Shown: positions 16,196-27,536, counted from the stretch's first letter. The stretch: 64,000 nucleotides of DNA from Spisula solida (GCA_947247005.1 OX365948.1:37762601-37826600), one strand, 5' to 3'. The notes: generated by a model not told the origin, from the sequence alone. Numbers and translations are program-made.

Positions 16196-16430
16196 CATAG
16201 CAGCTCATTTGGCAGAACATCAATCTTGCTGTTTCAAGGTTACAGCTAGTCACTTTATTATACAGGTTCTATTGTATATATTTGGCTTATTGGTAACATA
16301 ATGTTATTTGTCCCAGGAAAAGTTTTGAAAGATGTCATACAACACTGTTTAAAATTAATGTCCGAGTTCATTTGAACATATTGATGATAATTGATTTTAT
16401 TCATCATCAGTGAGAAGAGTCAGAGAGTAG

Positions 16431-17517
16431 CATAGGCGGATCCAAGGGGGGCGGACCCGGCGTACGCCCCCCCCCCCTAAAATCGCCAGAGCCTAGGTAA
16501 TTTAATCATAGATTGGATGTAAGAACAATATTGATATGCATTTTTTTTCGCTCGCTTCGCTCGCGTCAATAACACAATAATAAATTAATGGATTTTTAAG
16601 TGAACTTAATGCTATATGCAAAAAACAAAATATGGGACTGATTGGTAGCATAATGCCAAACATCGGCTACAGAATTGCCGAGATTCTTGCACATTAAAAT
16701 GTCCGACAAGTCAGTAATACAGTTGACTTGATTTTCTTATAAACCTGTCATTTTCATTAAAAAATAAGATGTCTCAAAATGCAGCTGACGAATTCCGTGG
16801 TTATATTTAAAAAGTCACGAGGCAGAAAGCCACTGGTCTCCCTAGTCGCTGGATCCCAAGTATTTCACATTTCCTCTTAAACAAAACTGAAGCCCTGGAG
16901 TTCGCAGAGTATGCTGCTCAGATAGACATTGCATTTTTTCTTCGTGACGAATTTACAGAAGCTATATATATATATCAGTGAATATTATCCAGTCGATAAT
17001 CGTTAGTCCTGGCTATGCTGCTCATATAAACAACGAATTTTCTTGCTTGCTTCGCTCGCTGTAAAACTACGTAAATTCAATGAAAGCCACCAAGCTTTGA
17101 TTTACCAATGAGTTGGTTGGGTATGCTGCTCAGATAAACACTGATTTTTTTCTAATTCTTACAATTACTACATCAGTGAATATAACCAAGTAATAAGGAT
17201 GTGGTGTTTGCTGCTGAAATAGATAATTGCATTTTTTCTTGCTCGCTGCGCTCGCACAACCACTATCAGTTAATGTTGTCAAGTAGGGAATGAGTATGAG
17301 GGATATGCTGCTCAAATAATTAATTCATATATTCTTGCTAGCCTTGCTCTCACATTAACTTTATCAATGAATATTTTAAGATAAAGAACGAAATTGTGTG
17401 GAATGCTTCTCAGAGATACATTTTTTACTTGCTCGCTTCGCTCGCGCATTTTCTTGGGGGGGGGGTCAATACATGAATGTACGCCCCCCCTAACGCCAAA
17501 TCCTGGATCCGCCCCTG
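16431..17517. mobile_element. Non-autonomous DNA element, 1087 bp, 5-bp target duplication AGTAG
   Basis: The element starts CATAGGCGGATCC and ends GGATCCGCCCCTG, an imperfect terminal inverted repeat, and is flanked by the direct 5-bp repeat AGTAG (16426-16430 and 17518-17522). Next to each end is a tract of eight or more C or G with GTACGCCCCCC. Inside, a module with TATGCTGCTCAGATA followed by CTCGCTTCGCTCGC recurs four or five times at uneven spacing. No transposase frame is visible; the small open frames on the minus strand (17130-17581) are not recognised. A 5-bp duplication is unusual for classic 8-bp hAT elements; the superfamily is not assigned. Confidence 0.8.
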
Positions 17518-17522
17518 AGTAG

Positions 17523-17834
17523 ACTTGGTTTGCATTGAGACCAACAAGGAACTTAAGGTTATTTGATATTATTTTTTCCATGCATATTTTAAGTCAAAAA
17601 CTAGTATGTTTATCTCATCTGGGATGACATCAATTTTGCTGTCACAAGGTTCGTACAGGTCTTGAAAAGTACTTGAATTTTGACAAGTTTAATTTTGGGT
17701 GTATTGGAGTATAATTTGTTTTCTGCTAGTAGAAAACAGACAGAAATAACAGAACTGATAAATAATGACCAAAAAAATGAGAGAAGGTTGACTGAAAACA
17801 TTACACCACCTTATTGACTCAGGTCTTTTTATTA
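17523..17834. other. AT-rich spacer without recognised features
   Basis: About 310 bases between two repeats. The short open frames here show no domain and no convincing splice context. Confidence 0.5.
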
Positions 17835-18895
17835 ATACCCTGCCACAAAGTGGGAGGGGATTATAGGAATGGTCTCCGTCCTTGCGTATGTGCGTGTGTG
17901 CGTCCGTACGCACCCACTTGACGTTGTGGGTTTTACCAACAAAAGGATGAACAACGTCAAGTCAGTGAGAACGTCCGTGTGTCCGTCGGTAACAAAATTG
18001 TGTCTGCTCTCTAACTGTTTAATGCCTTGGCCAAATTGCATGAAACTCGTACAAAATGTGTAAATAATAAAGACGACATGCAGAACCCACAATTCAACCA
18101 TGCAAGTTCAAGGTCAAGGTCACAATTCAAGGTCAAAGGTTTGAATCTTACATATCATGTCCATTCCATAACTTTTTAATGACTGAGCCGAATTGCATGA
18201 AACTCATACCATATGTCTAACTAATAAAGATGACGTGCAGAACCCACAATCCAACCCAGCTGGTTCAAGGTCATGGTCACAATTTAAGGTCAAAAGTTTG
18301 AATCTTGCATTCCTTGCCCGCTCCATAACTTTTTAATGCCAGGGCCGAATAGCATGAAACTGATACCAAATGTGTAACTAATGAAGATGACGTACAGAAC
18401 CCACATTCCAACCATGCTGGTTCAAGGTCAAGGTCACAGTTCAAGGTCAAAAGATTGAATCTTACATTTCATGTCCGCTCTATAACTTTTTAATTGCTGG
18501 GCCGAATTGCCTGAAACTCATACCGAATGTATAACTAATAAAGCCGACATGCAGAACCCACATTTCAACCATGCGGGGTCAAGGTCACAGTTCAAGGTCA
18601 AAGGTTCGAATCTTACATTACGTGTCTTCTCCATAACTTTTTAACGCCTGGGCCGAATTGCATAAAACTGATACCAAATGTATAACTAACAAAGATGACA
18701 TACAGAACCTACATTCCAACCATGCCGGTTCAAGGGCAAGGTCACAGTTAAAAGGTCAAAGGTTGAACCTTACTTTTCCCATCCGCTCCTTAATTTTTTA
18801 ATGCCTGGGCCAAATTGCATGAACTCATAGCAAATGTGTAACTTATTGGACAAGTCCACAGTTCATTAATGCGGTGGGGGATTATAGCCGTCTTT
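17835..18895. mobile_element. Dispersed repeat with five internal units of about 155 bp
   Basis: Begins with ATACCCTGCCACAAAGTGGG and a run of CGTCCGT-type sequence. It then carries about five units of roughly 155 bp, each with TCAAGGTCAAGGTCACA, TTCAAGGTCAAAGGTTTGA and CTCCATAACTTTTTAATGCC. It closes with GCGGTGGGGGATTATAGCCG, which resembles the opening GTGGGAGGGGATTATAGG. This architecture (conserved ends around a short tandem array) fits a non-autonomous mobile element of a kind common in bivalves. No coding capacity was seen. Confidence 0.65.
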
Positions 18896-19154
18896 TGGAC
18901 TGCCTTGTCCTAATAGTAATTGGTGCAAATGACGACAGTCACTTAAAGCGTCTGATTACTCAAGTTTCTATTGTTATTTCATTTGCTTTTAAGGCACTTC
19001 TAACAAATTCAAAATTTGTTAGGGAGGTTCTGTATGAAACGTGTGTTAAAGGATTCAGTTAGCACGGGTAAATTAATGCTCTTGACATTTTATCCAAAAT
19101 GTGCCTTATTCCCGAAGTTTCTCATTGCAGAATGATTATTGTGTTTTTTTTCAG

Positions 19155-19254
19155 GAATGTGCCAGTTCGGCAGCTCGTTGTGTCCATCGTACAGCTACGA
19201 AAAAATACGGTCCTATGACAGACACAGAAAAGGCATGCCTGATTGAAGTCATTG
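19155..19254 (+). CDS. Orphan internal exon, unknown protein (exon 1 of 2)
   Basis: A 100-nt candidate exon lies between TTTTTTTTCAG and GTAAGT, a strong acceptor and a consensus donor. Read from its first base it is open for 33 codons plus one base (Glu-Cys-Ala-Ser-Ser at the start, Lys-Lys-Tyr-Gly-Pro-Met-Thr-Asp in the middle) and leaves phase 1. The next candidate exon begins with the two bases needed to complete a Gly codon. I do not recognise the protein family. No start or stop codon exon was found, so this is part of a larger gene, a pseudogene remnant, or host-derived sequence inside a repeat. Confidence 0.5.
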
Positions 19255-19631
19255 GTAAGTGAAAGCTTTGGAACATAAACATTAGTTGTCCTTGTAAGAA
19301 GCTATACATGTGTACATGCATGTAGGATTGAAAAGACTACTTGTACTTAAGATTATAGCAAATATATCCGACAAGTAACATTCGAAAGCCAAGTTCAAGA
19401 GTTAATACATTTGATTTTTCTGAGAAGTGTGGAAAAGAGACAGCCTTCGGGTGAAGAAATAAAAACATGTTTTTGTTTGACATTGAAATAGACGCAAGAG
19501 AATGCTTACTTGTACTTGTGTTCTTTACTGTAAAAACTACTGCTGAATTTTAGTTGGGAAAACATTATCACTGAAATTGTTAATAAGAGACAATTACTAG
19601 CTAAAGTTCTGAAGACAGAATACTACTGCAG

Positions 19632-19750
19632 GTCTTATTCCTGCCCTAGGCATGGCATATGGCATTCTCGTGAAGCAACGCTATCAACCCCTAAATGGAG
19701 TCCAGAAAATTGTGACAACCACATTATCTAATGAACAGACACATCTGCAG
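19632..19750 (+). CDS. Orphan internal exon, unknown protein (exon 2 of 2)
   Basis: A 119-nt candidate exon follows TACTACTGCAG and precedes GTAATA. Two bases complete the split Gly codon from the exon ending at 19254, then 39 codons are open and the exon ends in phase 0. The encoded segment starts Gly-Leu-Ile-Pro-Ala-Leu-Gly-Met-Ala-Tyr and ends Glu-Gln-Thr-His-Leu-Gln. The matched phase across a 377-bp intron and the two good splice borders are the evidence. Family unknown. No continuing exon was identified downstream. Confidence 0.5.
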
Positions 19751-19859
19751 GTAATAACTGTGTTGTTTGATACTTGTTTTTTTCTGTTTGACAAAGTTTA
19801 AGTTGTTTTGTTTTTTCATTTGGTTCAATTCTTATCGACTTACAGTCTGTGAAATATTA

Positions 19860-20330
19860 GTTTGACTTAAGTGTATATATATTTATTTATTTCAAGTCTC
19901 ATCCATTTACATGTATACAGCTTATAAAATCATATATACATACATACAATAAACATGTATATGGTCATTCTATAATAGAATTATAAGAGACTATCAACAG
20001 TTTACTACAATACTATACACAATATCACAGATTGTATACAATTATTTCAATTTCAGATTTCCACTGCTTATCTTTTATTAAACCCTGTCATCAATGACAT
20101 TTTCCCCAGGAATCACAAGAGTTATTTCATATACCTTCTTTTAGATCAGTTGTCAACATTATTTATCCCAAAGATCTGTAGATAAGCAATGTTAATCCAG
20201 CATGAAGTTTATACTAGGATACATCATTATTATAATGAAACATATATGTATCCGTTGTTGTAAGGTTAAAATATAAAACATCAATACTAAAGCATTCATT
20301 ATTGTCATACCTTACCCATTAATATCCTCT
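19860..20330 (-). mobile_element. Possible LINE 3' end remnant, minus strand
   Basis: On the minus strand the sequence ends with GATGAGACTTGAAATAAATA followed by an AT-rich simple tail, a style of 3' end seen in many molluscan non-LTR elements. No coding sequence survives. The call is weak and rests on the tail only. Confidence 0.3.
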
Positions 20331-20626
20331 ACAAATTGAATGGAATATAATATATTATCTTGTTTACCCCCTCGTACAATAATACTCACTAATCGTTCAA
20401 ATATATCCCATTCATAAAGTAAAGAACATGAATGTGCTTTGTTCGACTAATTATAATACAGTAGGTTTCTTCTAGTTTCTAAAATAAGGCAGCAGGATTT
20501 TGCCGTAATTCTAACAATATTTGCATTTGAAAGGATAAAATTCAACTTATTCTTGTCTGACAAATTAAAAAAGTCATAACAAACTTCTGATGCTTTTTCA
20601 AAAAGCTCATTTCTGTACAGTATCAT

Positions 20627-20822
20627 ACATAGGAAATATTTTATTTATCATGTGTGCACATGTAACTACCACGTGATAATTATTTGGTCAATTATAACGT
20701 GCTCACGTAATAGCTAATATGTATGCTCATGATACTAACACATGCTCACATGATAGCTTACACGTGTGCACGTAATAGCTATTAAACATGTCCACACGTC
20801 ATAAATAAAATATTTCCTATGT
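20627..20822. mobile_element. 196-bp MITE with 21-bp terminal inverted repeats
   Basis: Ends are ACATAGGAAATATTTTATTT and its near-perfect reverse complement AAATAAAATATTTCCTATGT. The interior repeats CACGTG-like words (GTGTGCACATG, GTGCTCACGTAATAGCTA, ACACGTGTGCACGTAATAGC). No clear target duplication is visible. Non-coding. Confidence 0.75.
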
Positions 20823-21091
20823 CCCCTCTATGCCACCGTAAACTTGCAATATTGTTTATTTCTATTGAACGTTTAAAAGTCATAGACTGAAATCCTCAAA
20901 ATATTTGCCATTTGAACTTATTGGTTAAACATAAAAATTTAAGATTAAAAACTGGTAGGATATTTGAAAACAGTACTGTAAGGATGTTGACTGTCCATTT
21001 TTAAATTAAACCAATACTGTACAACTTTGGAGAAATATAGATTATAAATGTCATTCATTTGGCATACAAAAGTAAAAGACACAAGCTAGGG

Positions 21092-21302
21092 TACAGTCCA
21101 GTTAGGATATTGTGACAGTGACGTTGCAGTTTGTGTACACAAAAGAGTACAACCATTGTCTGATCAGGTATAGCGAATATAGCATGTTAGTTTAGCATTG
21201 AAATTATAGTTGTTTGTACAGTATAAGCCTTTATAATTGGTTTTACACCGTTATTTGTGACTTGACCACTGCGTCACTGGATTCGTCCCTGACTGGACTA
21301 TA
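21092..21302. mobile_element. TA-flanked MITE, family A copy 1
   Basis: Starts TACAGTCCAGTTAGGATATT and ends CTGACTGGACTATA; the outermost TA on each side fits a TA target duplication as in Tc1/mariner-type elements. A second copy lies at 34961-35181 in the same orientation, with shared words such as TTAGTTTAGCATTGAAATTA and ACCACTGCGTCACT. Confidence 0.85.
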
Positions 21303-21819
21303 ATATCTGCTGCATTAGTGGTAGTTCAGGTTTGAATAAAGTTATGATTTGTTTGTTTGTTTGATTTGTTTGTAATGTTTATGTTACTGTTTGATTCATC
21401 CAGGTGTTCCAAACTGTCAGCACAACCCACTAGAAATGGATGGCTGTAGCTGAATAGCACTACGTACACGAGGTACTGATGCAAAGCACAATATTGTAAA
21501 AAGACAGTAGAATTCAAACTGTATAGAAAGAGAAACAACACAATATTTATACTTTGTAAACTATAATATACTCCATACTATAAATCGATTAATCTGGTCG
21601 GTCACTTGTTAACATAACATTGTGTATATACACATTGCAATTTCTCTTATATTAATGTATTATTTTAATATACATTATGTGTATTAGTATGTAGCTTAGT
21701 GAATAAGGTATTGGTTTTCACTGCCTTTTTCTCCATTTGAAATGTTTAAAACAATAAAAATACAATGTTATGATATTGCAATGGTTGTATACTAGTGACA
21801 GATCTAATTAAACGGACTG

Positions 21820-21970
21820 TAGTTCTATTTGTGCAAAGTATCATGAGAAAGAAACATTTATTACATTAGTTTAGGTCAATATTTATACATGGTAAACTAT
21901 AATATACTCCATAATAGTTCTATTTGTGATAGTATCATGTAAAAGAAATTACATTAGTTTATGGTCAGTT
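21820..21970. repeat. Short direct duplication of about 55 bp
   Basis: GTTCTATTTGTGCAAAGTAT CATG... near 21820 recurs as GTTCTATTTGTGATAGTATC near 21917, each followed by an AAAGAAA...TTACATTAGTTTA segment. A separate piece (ATTTATAC..TGTAAACTATAATATACTCC) near 21545 also recurs near 21882. These look like local segmental duplications. Confidence 0.65.
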
Positions 21971-21984
21971 TCAGCGCATTCATA

Positions 21985-22196
21985 TACTGTAAACCTAGAA
22001 ATTATTTCGCGCAATTTAGTTTCGTTGAGTTCGCGAGTGGTAATATTTCGCGAAATTTGGTCGCCGCGAATGTGCTTAAAATATTAATATGGACATTGCA
22101 GGAAACTTAAAAACGCAAAAGTTTGTAGTCGCGAATATGCTGACGATCAGCAAAACACGAAAGTTGGTATTCTCAAAAGTAAAAAGGTTTACAGTA
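21985..22196. mobile_element. 212-bp MITE, TIR CTGTAAACCT, TA target site
   Basis: Reads TA-CTGTAAACCTAGAAATT at the left and AAAAAGGTTTACAG-TA at the right. The interior is rich in TTTCGCG and CGCGAA palindromic words. Non-coding. Confidence 0.8.
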
Positions 22197-22434
22197 ATGA
22201 GATACACAATGAATATGTTAACTCATTTCAAGGTCAACGTCATGTTCCATTAAACATATGCGGTCCAGACGGTGCTGAGTTACATGCCCTTGAACTTAGA
22301 CCTACAGTGTAAAGTGGCATGAAAGTTGGTAGAGCACACTACTTCAACAGTTCTTTAGCAATGGGATTTAAACTTAGTACAACTAAGGTGTCGATGTGGA
22401 AAACTCATTGTTTTTATTTATGCATCTGTAACAA

Positions 22435-22656
22435 GGTTTAAGAACCAGTAATTAGCTTTCAAGCTTTAACCCTATATATTATCAAAATCAGAAAGATTAT
22501 TATTCTGTTTTAATAAATAAATCAATTAATTAGACTTTAATTATCAGTAGGCTTCTACAAATGCATTAATTTATTTATTAAAACAGAATAATAATCTTTT
22601 TGATTTTGATAATATATAGGGTTAATGCTTGAAAGCTAATTACTAGTTCTTAAACC
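22435..22656. repeat. 88-bp-arm inverted repeat (hairpin)
   Basis: 22435-22522 and 22569-22656 are reverse complements over 88 bases with only a few mismatches, separated by a 46-bp spacer. The arm starts GGTTTAAGAACCAGTAATTA. A third, partial copy of the arm in the second orientation follows at 22661-22713. Transcription would give a long double-stranded stem. Confidence 0.85.
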
Positions 22657-22713
22657 TTTTAATTAAAACAGAATAATAATCTTTCTGATTTTGATAATAT
22701 ATAGGGTTAAAGC

Positions 22714-23442
22714 TAGTCTGGCTACCCGACTAGATTACAGGCGCGTCGCTCGCTCACGAACATTGGGGAGGCGGGGGAGGGTTCAAAGGGAGGGGTGTGC
22801 CCTCCCTTTATGTACGATATTTTATAAACTAAAGCATAAATGGGGCCCTTTCCGTGACTTTCCATGACTTTTATCGTGTTTTCTGAATGATGAAAACTTA
22901 ATTCGGATTGTTGTGAGTAGATTATTGTTCTGGAGCAATATTTGAATATACCTCGGTTATAAACCGTAACTGCTGTTTTCTGAAAGAAATTTCTGTCGTC
23001 ACTGAAACTTTGATGATACTAAAAACTCACGGAAGTTCCGCGAAAATACAAGCAAACGGTATACATAATGTAATATAAAAATAAAACATATAATGTAAAC
23101 TGTCACATAATCTAATTAATAAGCATATTAACGTACATGTGTATGAGCATGTATATACATGTATCTGTAGTTTTAATGATGTAACATAAATGTATATGTA
23201 ACATAAATTAATGCTTTATGAATACGATAACCAAATAAACAAATGAGTGGTTGACAGTTAAATGCACAAACTATTGACATATTACTTTTATCAAAATATA
23301 TCATGAAAGTAACTTAATTTATAATATAAATATACCATGAAGACTCAAACGTCGAAGACATAGTACATATATCATCGTAATGAAGCCAAGAGTGGTCCGT
23401 AAAACAGCCAGCATTGAATGAATGAAGTTCAGGCGACTTTTT
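22714..23442. other. Non-coding spacer with GC-rich repeat fragment
   Basis: 22714-22810 carries CTAGTCTGGCTACCCGACTA and a GGGGAGGCGGGGGAGGG tract that look like the end of a dispersed element. The rest to 23442 is AT-rich with no supported gene. Confidence 0.45.
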
Positions 23443-23850
23443 AAAATAAATAAATATACCAGATTTATATAGCGCCCTTTTTATGCGAACGCACGTTCAA
23501 AGGCACAAGGGCGCAGGTGCATCCTCTACCAGTGCAGATACAGCGTGATCTGACCAGAGGGGCAGACTGAGAGAAAGCCTCTGAAGGGAGAGAGAGACAT
23601 TACATGTCCGGCGCTGCAAAAGTGCGCCTAGCTCTTATTTCGAATAGACAGCCTCTGGTTCTTTAATGTGCCCGGTGTATAGCATCGATACACAGCTTCC
23701 TGGCACTTCCAGATACTTTGCAGACCACGCGGCCAGATATAGCGGGAAATATTATAAATATTTTAGAAATGTCAAGTTTCGATGCCAGGGATTGAACCCA
23801 TGACCTCTGAATTGACAGCCCAGTGCGTTACCACTGAGCTAAATCCGCTT
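23443..23850 (-). mobile_element. tRNA-derived SINE, copy 1
   Basis: On the minus strand the element begins with a tRNA-like head: AGCGGATTTAGCTCAGTGGT (A box region) and GGTCATGGGTTCAATCCC (B box region). A conserved body follows, then a tail ending AAAGGGCGCTATATAAATCT and an AAATAAATAAA-type run. This copy lacks about 24-27 bp that copy 2 (27701-28141) keeps between two CAC words, so it carries a small internal deletion. The tail resembles those of V-type SINEs, but the family name is not certain. Confidence 0.85.
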
Positions 23851-24117
23851 ATTTTGCCAAATGAACGCCTAGGAAAATTGGAAAGTTATGAGGCTGATTA
23901 TAGCTACAAGATATTTCGAGGAATTAATTAAATTTTCATTATTTTCTTCTTTTTTTTGCGATTTTGAGTAAATAACGTAAAGTTAAAGTTGTTTTAATTA
24001 AGACTTGCGTTTGTCGGTAACCCAATTATCACCACGACGATTAACGGACTGTGACAGTTGGATACATGTATACCTATACCGTACATTTTCACACCTTAGT
24101 GATACATAATTAACAAG
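23851..24117. other. AT-rich spacer
   Basis: No gene or repeat structure recognised between the SINE and the gag fragment. Confidence 0.4.
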
Positions 24118-24444
24118 ATGTCATCGGGAAGGAAGGAAACCCCTAGCCCTTTTTCGCCGTTTAGGCTTGTCCCCCCCCCCTTTCAAGAAAAAGAAGTTGA
24201 TAAATATTTTTTTCATTTGAAAAAGTTGCACAAAATCGAGCACTGGACCTTACTGTTACAAAGCGTTCTTTTTGACAAAGCACGTGATATGTTTACACAG
24301 TTGTCTGTAGCGCAGAGCTCATCTTATACAACTGTTAAAGAACTTATTCTTAAGGGTTATGAGCTGGTTCCTGAGGCTTACAGACAAAAGTTTCGTAATA
24401 TTAGAGGTCGAAGTTTAAATGCGGACATGAACTGCGAAGTCTGA
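24118..24444 (+). pseudogene. Retrotransposon gag-like fragment (SCAN-related core)
   Basis: A 108-codon frame starts MSSGRKETPSPFSPFRLVPP. It contains the gag/capsid-type core in order: the Glu-Lys-Glu-Val-Asp-Lys-Tyr-Phe segment at about residues 24-31, Trp-Thr-Leu-Leu-Leu-Gln-Ser near 43-49, and Glu-Leu-Val-Pro-Glu-Ala-Tyr-Arg-Gln-Lys-Phe-Arg near 82-93. This block is shared by Ty3-type gag proteins and the vertebrate SCAN domain. It is cut off soon after the core, there is no protease, reverse transcriptase or LTR nearby, and an internal segment between the first two motifs looks short. I read it as a dead, truncated relic. A near-repeat of its last 30 bases follows at about 24518-24550. 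Confidence 0.6.
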
Positions 24445-24599
24445 CTAAATATAAGAGGGATTATCTCAACATAATTATAAACAAAATGAACAGTATTGTA
24501 AAGTAGTAGAGTTGTGCGGTCGAGGTTTGAATTTGAAAATGAACTGTGAACGTTTTGCCTCTCCAATGTTCAGCTAAAATTGAGATTATGTATATTTGT

Positions 24600-24682
24600 A
24601 TGAAAAAAAATTGCCGTTGCTCGCTGAAATATTGTGGCGGCGATCGCCGCCCCTGCCGCCCCAATCGCGACGCCTCTGCTTG
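24600..24682. mobile_element. GC-rich transposon terminus fragment
   Basis: The sequence GGCGGCGATCGCCGCCCCTG followed by CCGCCCCAATCGCGACGCCTCTG stands out from AT-rich surroundings and looks like one end of a DNA element. The other end was not found. Confidence 0.35.
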
Positions 24683-26744
24683 AACTTCTAACCGAACACT
24701 TTTTAAAATTGAATATTACCCACAGCGTATAAACGACTGTATGTAAAGTAGGATGTTGTAATTGGATTTAGATGGTTGGAGTAAAATACACAACAAGATT
24801 GGTTGAATAATTTGAAATACCGTAGGCTAAGCTTAATTACGAAAACATAATGACAAGTTGTACATATTTATTATAACGATTAACTTTCCTACCGTTTGCA
24901 TACACTTCATTCCGAAATGTTTGCTCATGTTACCTAAAATCATTGAACATCGTTTGACTTTTTGTGAGAAAAATGTACACTGGCTACTTTTAAACATCAT
25001 TTACATGGTGATTTGGCAGCCGCACGTTTCGTTTCAATAAGTGTACATATTATAACAGACATGACATTAACATATAATTTGCATGTTTTCAAATATTTTC
25101 AAACTGTGTTTTTATTGCGATAGAGGTGAAAAACAAACTGGCTATGTTGTGCCGCTACTGTATGTTTACTGCATTGATTATGTATGTTTATTGCGATTAT
25201 TAAAATTTAATATGTACGACTTATTGCAATTTTTTATCGCGATTTGAGTCAAACTTTCAGGTACAACGCACGAATGCAAGTGCTTATACTGCACATTTTC
25301 ACCAGAAAACTTCGGTACCTGCATTATACTTTACACTGAAGTCCACGAAAAGCTCAATTTGAAAATTAAAATTTTGCATTACAATTCTGAAACAAGTCAA
25401 ATAGTTGGTCGTTAATTAAAAGTGACAGAGAAAAGACCCTGTATATTTGACCATATACAAAGACCTACTTTGGACAGAGTGAGATTCTGTGATCACTCTT
25501 CGTCCATCGTAGGTCAACAATTTGCTTGTGTAGACACGTGGTCACAATTTTGGCCCAATCTTTTTTTATTCAATTTAAACATATATTAGTACAAAAAGAT
25601 TACATAGCTAGTAGTATACATTGTAAACAACACTCATAATATATATATATATTTTGTAACTTTTTATTTTTCACATGTAGATTCTAGTGTTCATAATTTT
25701 AACAACACTTTACAAGCATAATATTATATAGATTAAAGAATAGATATACATATAGCATGTTAACATTTAATATTATAGGCTATAGTGTATACACAACAAT
25801 AATATGATTAATGCTAGTATGTTTAGTTCTATCTAAACAAGTAAATTCTAAGTTTTATCTGGGAAGAAGAATTATACGTCCCCGATTTTATCAATGAAAT
25901 TGGCCAATAACATGCCGTAACATTTATTGAAATATGTTATAAAATAGGAGTGCCTATATTAGAATTTGGCTAAGATTTTCTTCGAAACATATTACACTTA
26001 TCCTGTCAAAGTTTAAATTATATATTGAGCTCAACATATGATGTAAGATTTATAGAAAGAAGTTGAAAAAAAGAACAAAGCCTGTGTCAGGTCACATATT
26101 TAACCTTGCATATACCAATAAAATATCTACAATTGTTTTGTACTTACACACACTGAGTATTATGTACATGCTTTGCAATTCCAAAGCTTTTAACAGAGTT
26201 ATTGATACATACTGTGGTGAAACTTATAACATAAAAAGAAAGAAAAGAAAGAAAGAAAAAAAAGAAAGAAAAGGAATATACGTAGCAAACAACAACTACC
26301 ATGGTGCATGTTACTAATACTATAGTAAAACAATATACATATATGAGCCAGTCTCCAGGAAAACCTGCTATTTTGACAGAAATATTGACTTTTAGATTTC
26401 CATAGTATTGCAGGATAATTTTAGATAAGCCAATTGCAAAAGAAATTAGGTTAATATCTTGAGTTTTGCGGAAGTTACAGCTATTTTTGTTCCTTTTCGG
26501 AGCTTTTTGTGTGACGTCGCAAACGTTATTTAAACGTTATTCGACGTATCTGAAATAAGTATTTCATTATTACACCATTTGATCAATTATTATTCTTGAC
26601 ATAAACTGTTCAAAATAGTACATGTACCAAATTCTATAATTATGTTTCACTTTTCAAAATACATATCAAAATCGAAATTGTTTGCATTCAGTTTTAAACA
26701 ACCAAATCCTCATTTTTCTCAATCGGAGTACTTTTCTGAAATTG
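24683..26744. other. Gene-free AT-rich stretch
   Basis: No exon with convincing borders was found. It contains a simple AT run near 25641 and an A/G microsatellite (AAAGAAAGAAAAG-type) at 26236-26275. The open frame at 26063-26317 runs through that microsatellite and is not credible. Confidence 0.5.
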
Positions 26745-26758
26745 GTCACCATAGCAAC
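26745..26758. promoter_or_regulatory. Candidate X-box (RFX-type site)
   Basis: GTCACCATAGCAAC is a near-perfect imperfect palindrome of the form GTNRCC-AT-RGYAAC, the known target of RFX factors. No gene start is visible close by, so its role is open and it may be chance. Confidence 0.35.
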
Positions 26759-27536
26759 GAAGTGTGTGTTTTGACATAATTCATAGGAAAATTTAAAGCT
26801 AAGGTATAGTATGGTTAACGGATTTAAAAACGCGACACTTGGATATGTTGGTATATTTTCTGCAAACAAATTCCAGTATAAAATGTCTTTGTCTATTCGT
26901 AACGGCTAATTCAATTTCGTCATTTTGATACAAAACTTAATAAAATCCAACGAGTAACGTTATTAACCAAATTATCGCACAAATAAGACATTGGTCCAGA
27001 AAACAAAAGTAACATGTTTATCGTCGCTTTGATTTAAGCGTTGAATATGACCAGCCTGTAAAACAGATCGAACTTCAATATCAACTCGAACTTAATCAGC
27101 AAAGTCGGCACTTGGCTGCTTTTGCAACCTGACAATTTCAAAAGGACAAAAATGTGTGACATTTGCTGATGCCATCATTTGTTTGACCGAGCTATGGATA
27201 AATATAGATACATAACTTTTAAAATGCCAATAACTATAATGTTTTGATTTATTGGAATAACACTCGACTGTATTCACCCCATAATGTTATTTTGTTCAAT
27301 AAGTTCATTCATAAAATCATAACTTTCGGAAACAAAACTACTCCTTCCAGCACAAACAATGGTCCTTTCTCGGACGTTAACAAACGGCATAGGCTATCAT
27401 TGTGCTGAAAGGCATTTATCAAAGAACAATCGTTGAGGTTTATTTTACTTGGCTTATCGTTTTTCAAACACAAATGAATGTATGTACTTAACAAAATATA
27501 TTGAGCTGTAGTATCGATCAATTCAAGAAATAATGA
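26759..27536. other. Gene-free AT-rich stretch
   Basis: No supported exon. The minus-strand open frames here are short and show no domain. Confidence 0.4.

Noticed and set aside
18874..19062. 62-codon frame upstream of the orphan exons as their first exon
   Set aside because: It begins inside the end of a dispersed repeat and has no donor in a matching phase.
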